16,164 nt of DNA. Origin: JBBAFB01 sp041655595. GTDB taxonomy: Bacteria > Bacillota > DULZ01. The DNA is taken from assembly GCA_041655595.1 (NCBI GenBank), contig JBBAFB010000041.1, forward strand, positions 1 through 16,164, in the 5' to 3' direction. Position 1 is the stretch's first letter; each line of letters begins with the position of its first letter. The position numbers and the translations under genes were made by a program. Shown piece by piece: positions 13,714-16,164 of the stretch. The notes under the pieces are model-generated. The model did not search any database and had not been told where the DNA came from. It worked only from the letters and a program-made list of their open reading frames with translations.

Positions 13714-14589
13714 ATGCATCAGATCTTTATACTTAACTACGTATTTGCATGGGTAGCAGTTTTTCTTTCAATTTTTTTGTGTACCAGTTACTTCCTGCGT
13801 AAAGGTGTACAAAATTCCAGGGGTCAACGGAAAATAGGCTTGATCAAGATAAAAAAAAGTCTTAAATGGCCCCATATCTGGCTTGGTTTTGGAGCGACTG
13901 TCTTGGCTGCAATTCATGGACTGTATTCATCTACAACCCCATGGTCAATAAATGTCGGTACCGTCAGCTGGTTACCTTTGATTGCTCTAGGTTTAGGCTG
14001 GATATTCAAAAGATTTCTTAAAAGCGGCTGGTTGCGTTTGCACGGGCAGTTAACGCTGGTCTTTATAATATTAACAGTTTGGCACGTGATCGATGTAGGC
14101 GGGATAAATTTCTTTAAAATTCTCGCAGAAATTAGAAATCCCGGAAAATACGAAATAGCAATTGATCCGGACTTAATGCCAAAACCTCCCGAAATAAGGT
14201 TGGAAGAGGAGCCGGAAGAAAACCAACCCGGACAAGAGGATCCCAGGACGGAAAAGGGCATAAAAGAGGAAGAAACTGAAAAGCTCGATTATTATTTTGC
14301 ATTTACGGATCTAAAGTTGGCTGATGGCACCTACACGGGAGAAGCATACGGTTACAGTCCCAGGCTAAGGGTTGAGGTTAAAATAGCCAATAATATGGTC
14401 GTCGGGATTAAAATTTTATCCCATATGGAAATTGGAGTGGATTATTACGCCAAAGCGATGCAGACAATACCCAAGGAGATTTTGGAAAAACAAGCACTGG
14501 AGGTAGATGTGGTATCGGGTGCTTCTTTGACTTCCTTTGGTATCATTAACGCAGTTCGTGAGGCTGTTTTGGAGGCGGGGGGGCTTTAG
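13714..14589 (+). CDS. Membrane di-heme b-type-like domain fused to extracytoplasmic FMN-binding domain
   Basis: A 291-residue protein with four predicted helices at about 5-27, 53-71, 83-98 and 108-127. H54 and H68, and H110 and H124, give two H-x13-H pairs, one in helix 2 and one in helix 4, the spacing by which b-type cytochromes and ferric reductases hold two stacked hemes. The Lys/Arg-rich loops (29-51 and 99-107) put the region after helix 4 outside. A Pro/Glu-rich linker (156-190) leads to an FMN-binding domain (about 195-291) of the NqrC/RnfG type, with GTYTGEAYGYSPRLRVEV and the flavinylation motif DVVSGAS (265-271). The acceptor position is Ser271 rather than the usual Thr; T273 is nearby. 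GAGGGAG (13697-13703) precedes the ATG. apbE starts 3 bp downstream. I infer that electrons cross the membrane through the hemes to covalent FMN. The membrane part may belong to a DUF4405-like family; I cannot check. Confidence 0.85.
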   Translation: MHQIFILNYVFAWVAVFLSIFLCTSYFLRKGVQNSRGQRKIGLIKIKKSLKWPHIWLGFGATVLAAIHGLYSSTTPWSINVGTVSWLPLIALGLGWIFKRFLKSGWLRLHGQLTLVFIILTVWHVIDVGGINFFKILAEIRNPGKYEIAIDPDLMPKPPEIRLEEEPEENQPGQEDPRTEKGIKEEETEKLDYYFAFTDLKLADGTYTGEAYGYSPRLRVEVKIANNMVVGIKILSHMEIGVDYYAKAMQTIPKEILEKQALEVDVVSGASLTSFGIINAVREAVLEAGGL

Positions 14590-14592
14590 TCG

Positions 14593-15654
14593 TTGGAAAA
14601 CCGGAAACCGGGATTGCTGATTTTTTTAGCAATCCTTTTGCTAACGGGATGCGCTGATCAAGAAGAACAAAAAAATATAACCCCAAAATCAAAAATGGGA
14701 TTTCTAATGGGGACCCTTGTTCAAGTTTCCATCTACGACGAAATTGATGACGAGGTCGGAGAAGAAGCATTGTCGGAAGCCTTCAGAAGAATAGAAGAGC
14801 TGGAGGCAAAATTATCATCGTTTTTGGAGGGCAGCGAAATAACCCGGTTAAATCAATATGCCGGTGAAGGTTGGGTAGAGGTAAGTCCGGAAACCTTTTT
14901 TATCTTGGAAAAAGGAAAATATTATTCTGAACTCACAGCTGGATTATTTGATTTAACAGTAGGTCCCTTGGTCAAGCTCTGGGGCATCGGTACCGGGGAG
15001 GCAAAAATACCTTCCGCTAAAGCGCTTGAAGAGAAAATAAACCTTGTTGGTTTTAAAGAATTGTTATTGGACGAAACAAAGAGGGAAACAAAACTGGCCA
15101 GAGCAAACATGATGGTTGATTTAGGTGGAATTGCCAAGGGATTTGCCGCCGATGAAACAGCAAAGATATTAAGAAAATATAACATAACATCGGCAATTAT
15201 AAATTTAGGCGGGGATGTCTTAACCTTAGGTGGCAATACAAATGGTGATCCCTTTAAACTTGGCATTCAGGATCCTTTTGGCCCCATAGGGGAATTCATA
15301 GGGGTATATTTTTTAGAAGATGCATCCTTGGTGACCTCTGGAAGCTATGAAAGATATTTCATCGAAGGTGGCAATTATTATCATCACCTTATTAATCCCT
15401 TTAGCGGTTACCCCGGAAACAATGAACTTGTAAGTGTTTCTGTTATTACTAAGAATTCAGCCGATGGGGATGCTTTATCCACCGCTGCTTTCCTGTCGGG
15501 CCTGGAAAAAGGCCTGGAATTAATAAAAAGGGTGGAACATACCGAGGCAATTTTTATTACTAAGGATAAAAAAGTCTATTGTACCCCCGGCATCAAAGAA
15601 TTTACAATTGCTAAAGATGAATACCGACTTGTACAGCAGCTGCAAAGATGGTGA
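14593..15654 (+). CDS. apbE: FAD:protein FMN transferase (ApbE), lipoprotein
   Basis: A 353-residue flavin transferase that cleaves FAD and joins FMN through a phosphoester to Thr/Ser of target FMN-binding domains outside the cytoplasmic membrane. The N-terminus is a lipoprotein signal: MENRKP, a hydrophobic stretch, then the lipobox LTGC with C20. Family motifs are MGTLVQV (39-45), VDLGGIAKGFAAD (175-187), NLGGDV (204-209), SGSYERYF (249-256), HHLINPFSGYP (264-274) and DALSTAAFLSG (293-303). Its obvious substrate is the FMN-binding domain encoded 3 bp upstream. The start is TTG at 14593; the G-rich run at 14571-14583, inside the end of the previous gene, is the ribosome binding site. Whether an RnfG or NqrC elsewhere is also a target cannot be seen here. 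Confidence 0.95.
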   Translation: MENRKPGLLIFLAILLLTGCADQEEQKNITPKSKMGFLMGTLVQVSIYDEIDDEVGEEALSEAFRRIEELEAKLSSFLEGSEITRLNQYAGEGWVEVSPETFFILEKGKYYSELTAGLFDLTVGPLVKLWGIGTGEAKIPSAKALEEKINLVGFKELLLDETKRETKLARANMMVDLGGIAKGFAADETAKILRKYNITSAIINLGGDVLTLGGNTNGDPFKLGIQDPFGPIGEFIGVYFLEDASLVTSGSYERYFIEGGNYYHHLINPFSGYPGNNELVSVSVITKNSADGDALSTAAFLSGLEKGLELIKRVEHTEAIFITKDKKVYCTPGIKEFTIAKDEYRLVQQLQRW

Positions 15655-15658
15655 AAAA

Positions 15659-16030
15659 TTGTTTAAAAAAATAAAAAAAGGTGATTTGGTGATTGCAGTG
15701 ATCTTATTAGTTGCGGTAACAGGTTGGTATTTTGTAGGTATGGTCGGTGGGGAAAAGGAAAACAAAGCCCTGGTCATACAAGTGAATGGCAAGGTAGTCG
15801 ATAGGATTCCTCTTAATTTGATTGCGAAACAAACCAAAAAAGAAATAATACTTGAGGATGGCAAATATATCCGGTTCAGTTACGGGCCAGAGGGTGTGTT
15901 TGTGGAGGATGTGGTTTGTCCCAACAAGATATGCGTTAAACGAGGGATTATCAAGGATGTGGGTGAAAGCATTGTTTGCCTGCCCAACAAAACCATAGCC
16001 CTGATTACGGGAGATTATCCGGATAAATAA
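15659..16030 (+). CDS. Membrane-anchored NusG domain II protein
   Basis: A 123-residue protein with an N-terminal KKIKKGD basic patch, one membrane helix at about 9-29, and an extracytoplasmic NusG-domain-II (DUF1312-type) beta domain. The family signature CPNKICVKRG (87-96) followed by IVCLPN (105-110) is clear, giving cysteines C87, C92 and C107. The molecular role is unknown; these proteins recur next to apbE and Gx-type membrane proteins. I chose the TTG at 15659, which puts AGATGGTGA across the apbE stop as its ribosome binding site. In-frame starts further upstream (TTG 15608, ATG 15617) would overlap apbE and add a hydrophilic segment atypical of the family. The NusG name refers to fold similarity only; no link to transcription is implied. 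Confidence 0.82.
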   Translation: MFKKIKKGDLVIAVILLVAVTGWYFVGMVGGEKENKALVIQVNGKVVDRIPLNLIAKQTKKEIILEDGKYIRFSYGPEGVFVEDVVCPNKICVKRGIIKDVGESIVCLPNKTIALITGDYPDK

Positions 16031-16064
16031 GTGACAACGCTTCCTTTTAGGATGTGAAGGCGAC

Positions 16065-16164
16065 ATGGGTGGCACTAAAAAAATAGTAATTCTCAGTATC
16101 TTGGTAGCACAGGCTCTGGTTCTCCACCTTCTGGAGGGGTTGATACCATCAGGCGTTCCTTTGC
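16065..16164 (+). CDS. Gx transporter / heptaprenyl diphosphate synthase component I-like protein, 3'-truncated
   Basis: Only the first 33 residues are in the window: MGGTKKIVILSILVAQALVL continues into HLLEGLIPSGVPL. A short basic start, one hydrophobic helix and the LHLLEGLIP motif are typical of this family, which commonly follows a NusG-domain-II gene in Firmicutes. Annotated as component I of heptaprenyl diphosphate synthase or as a Gx transporter, it has several membrane helices when whole, and its function is debated. GTGAAGG lies just upstream of the ATG. The gap to the previous gene is 34 bp with no terminator, so it belongs to the same operon. A polyprenyl synthase gene beyond the window edge would not be surprising. 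Confidence 0.75.
   Translation, partial: MGGTKKIVILSILVAQALVLHLLEGLIPSGVPL

Noticed and set aside
15707..16075. A 122-codon frame opposite the NusG-domain-II gene
   Set aside because: It is antisense to a gene with a clear family signature and shows no family of its own.

Overview
This window is the chromosome of a Gram-positive, endospore-forming anaerobe, most likely a Clostridia member of the Peptococcaceae / Desulfotomaculum kind. The reasons are a two-subunit-type glycine decarboxylase (gcvPB), spoVG with a consensus-perfect sigma-H promoter, strong Shine-Dalgarno sites with frequent TTG and GTG starts, and many [4Fe-4S], molybdopterin and flavin redox proteins. The assignment rests on gene content and order, not on a database search.

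Region 1 (1-7916) is mostly housekeeping. The 3' part of gcvPB is followed by a bidirectional terminator, then a leftward comFB-like gene. A rightward cluster follows: ispE, a GntR/FCD regulator, a MobA-like nucleotidyltransferase, spoVG, glmU, prs and ctc (L25). It parallels the Bacillus block ispE-purR-yabJ-spoVG-glmU-prs-ctc, but a GntR regulator and a nucleotidyltransferase stand where purR and yabJ would be. Intrinsic terminators follow the nucleotidyltransferase, spoVG and ctc, so the block is several transcription units.

Region 2 (7917-13453) departs from that conserved order. A leftward DUF401-type membrane protein converges on ctc across a shared terminator. Divergent to it is a cytoplasmic molybdopterin oxidoreductase, 3 bp ahead of a protein with four [4Fe-4S] clusters, followed by a PucR/CdaR-type regulator and a terminator. 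No membrane subunit or Tat signal is visible, so this looks like a soluble two-subunit redox enzyme with a dedicated regulator. Its substrate cannot be read from the sequence.

Region 3 (13639-16164, running off the end) is the most interesting part. A near-consensus sigma-A promoter with an AT-rich dyad at its start point drives a tight operon: (i) a four-helix membrane protein with two H-x13-H pairs (a di-heme b-type signature) fused to an extracytoplasmic FMN-binding domain; (ii) ApbE, a lipoprotein FAD:protein FMN transferase that could attach its FMN; (iii) a membrane-anchored NusG-domain-II protein; (iv) the start of a Gx-transporter / heptaprenyl-diphosphate-synthase-component-I-like membrane protein. 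Together they look like a flavin-based system carrying electrons across the membrane to extracytoplasmic FMN, possibly from menaquinone.

No tRNA, rRNA, CRISPR array, insertion sequence or known riboswitch class was recognised.
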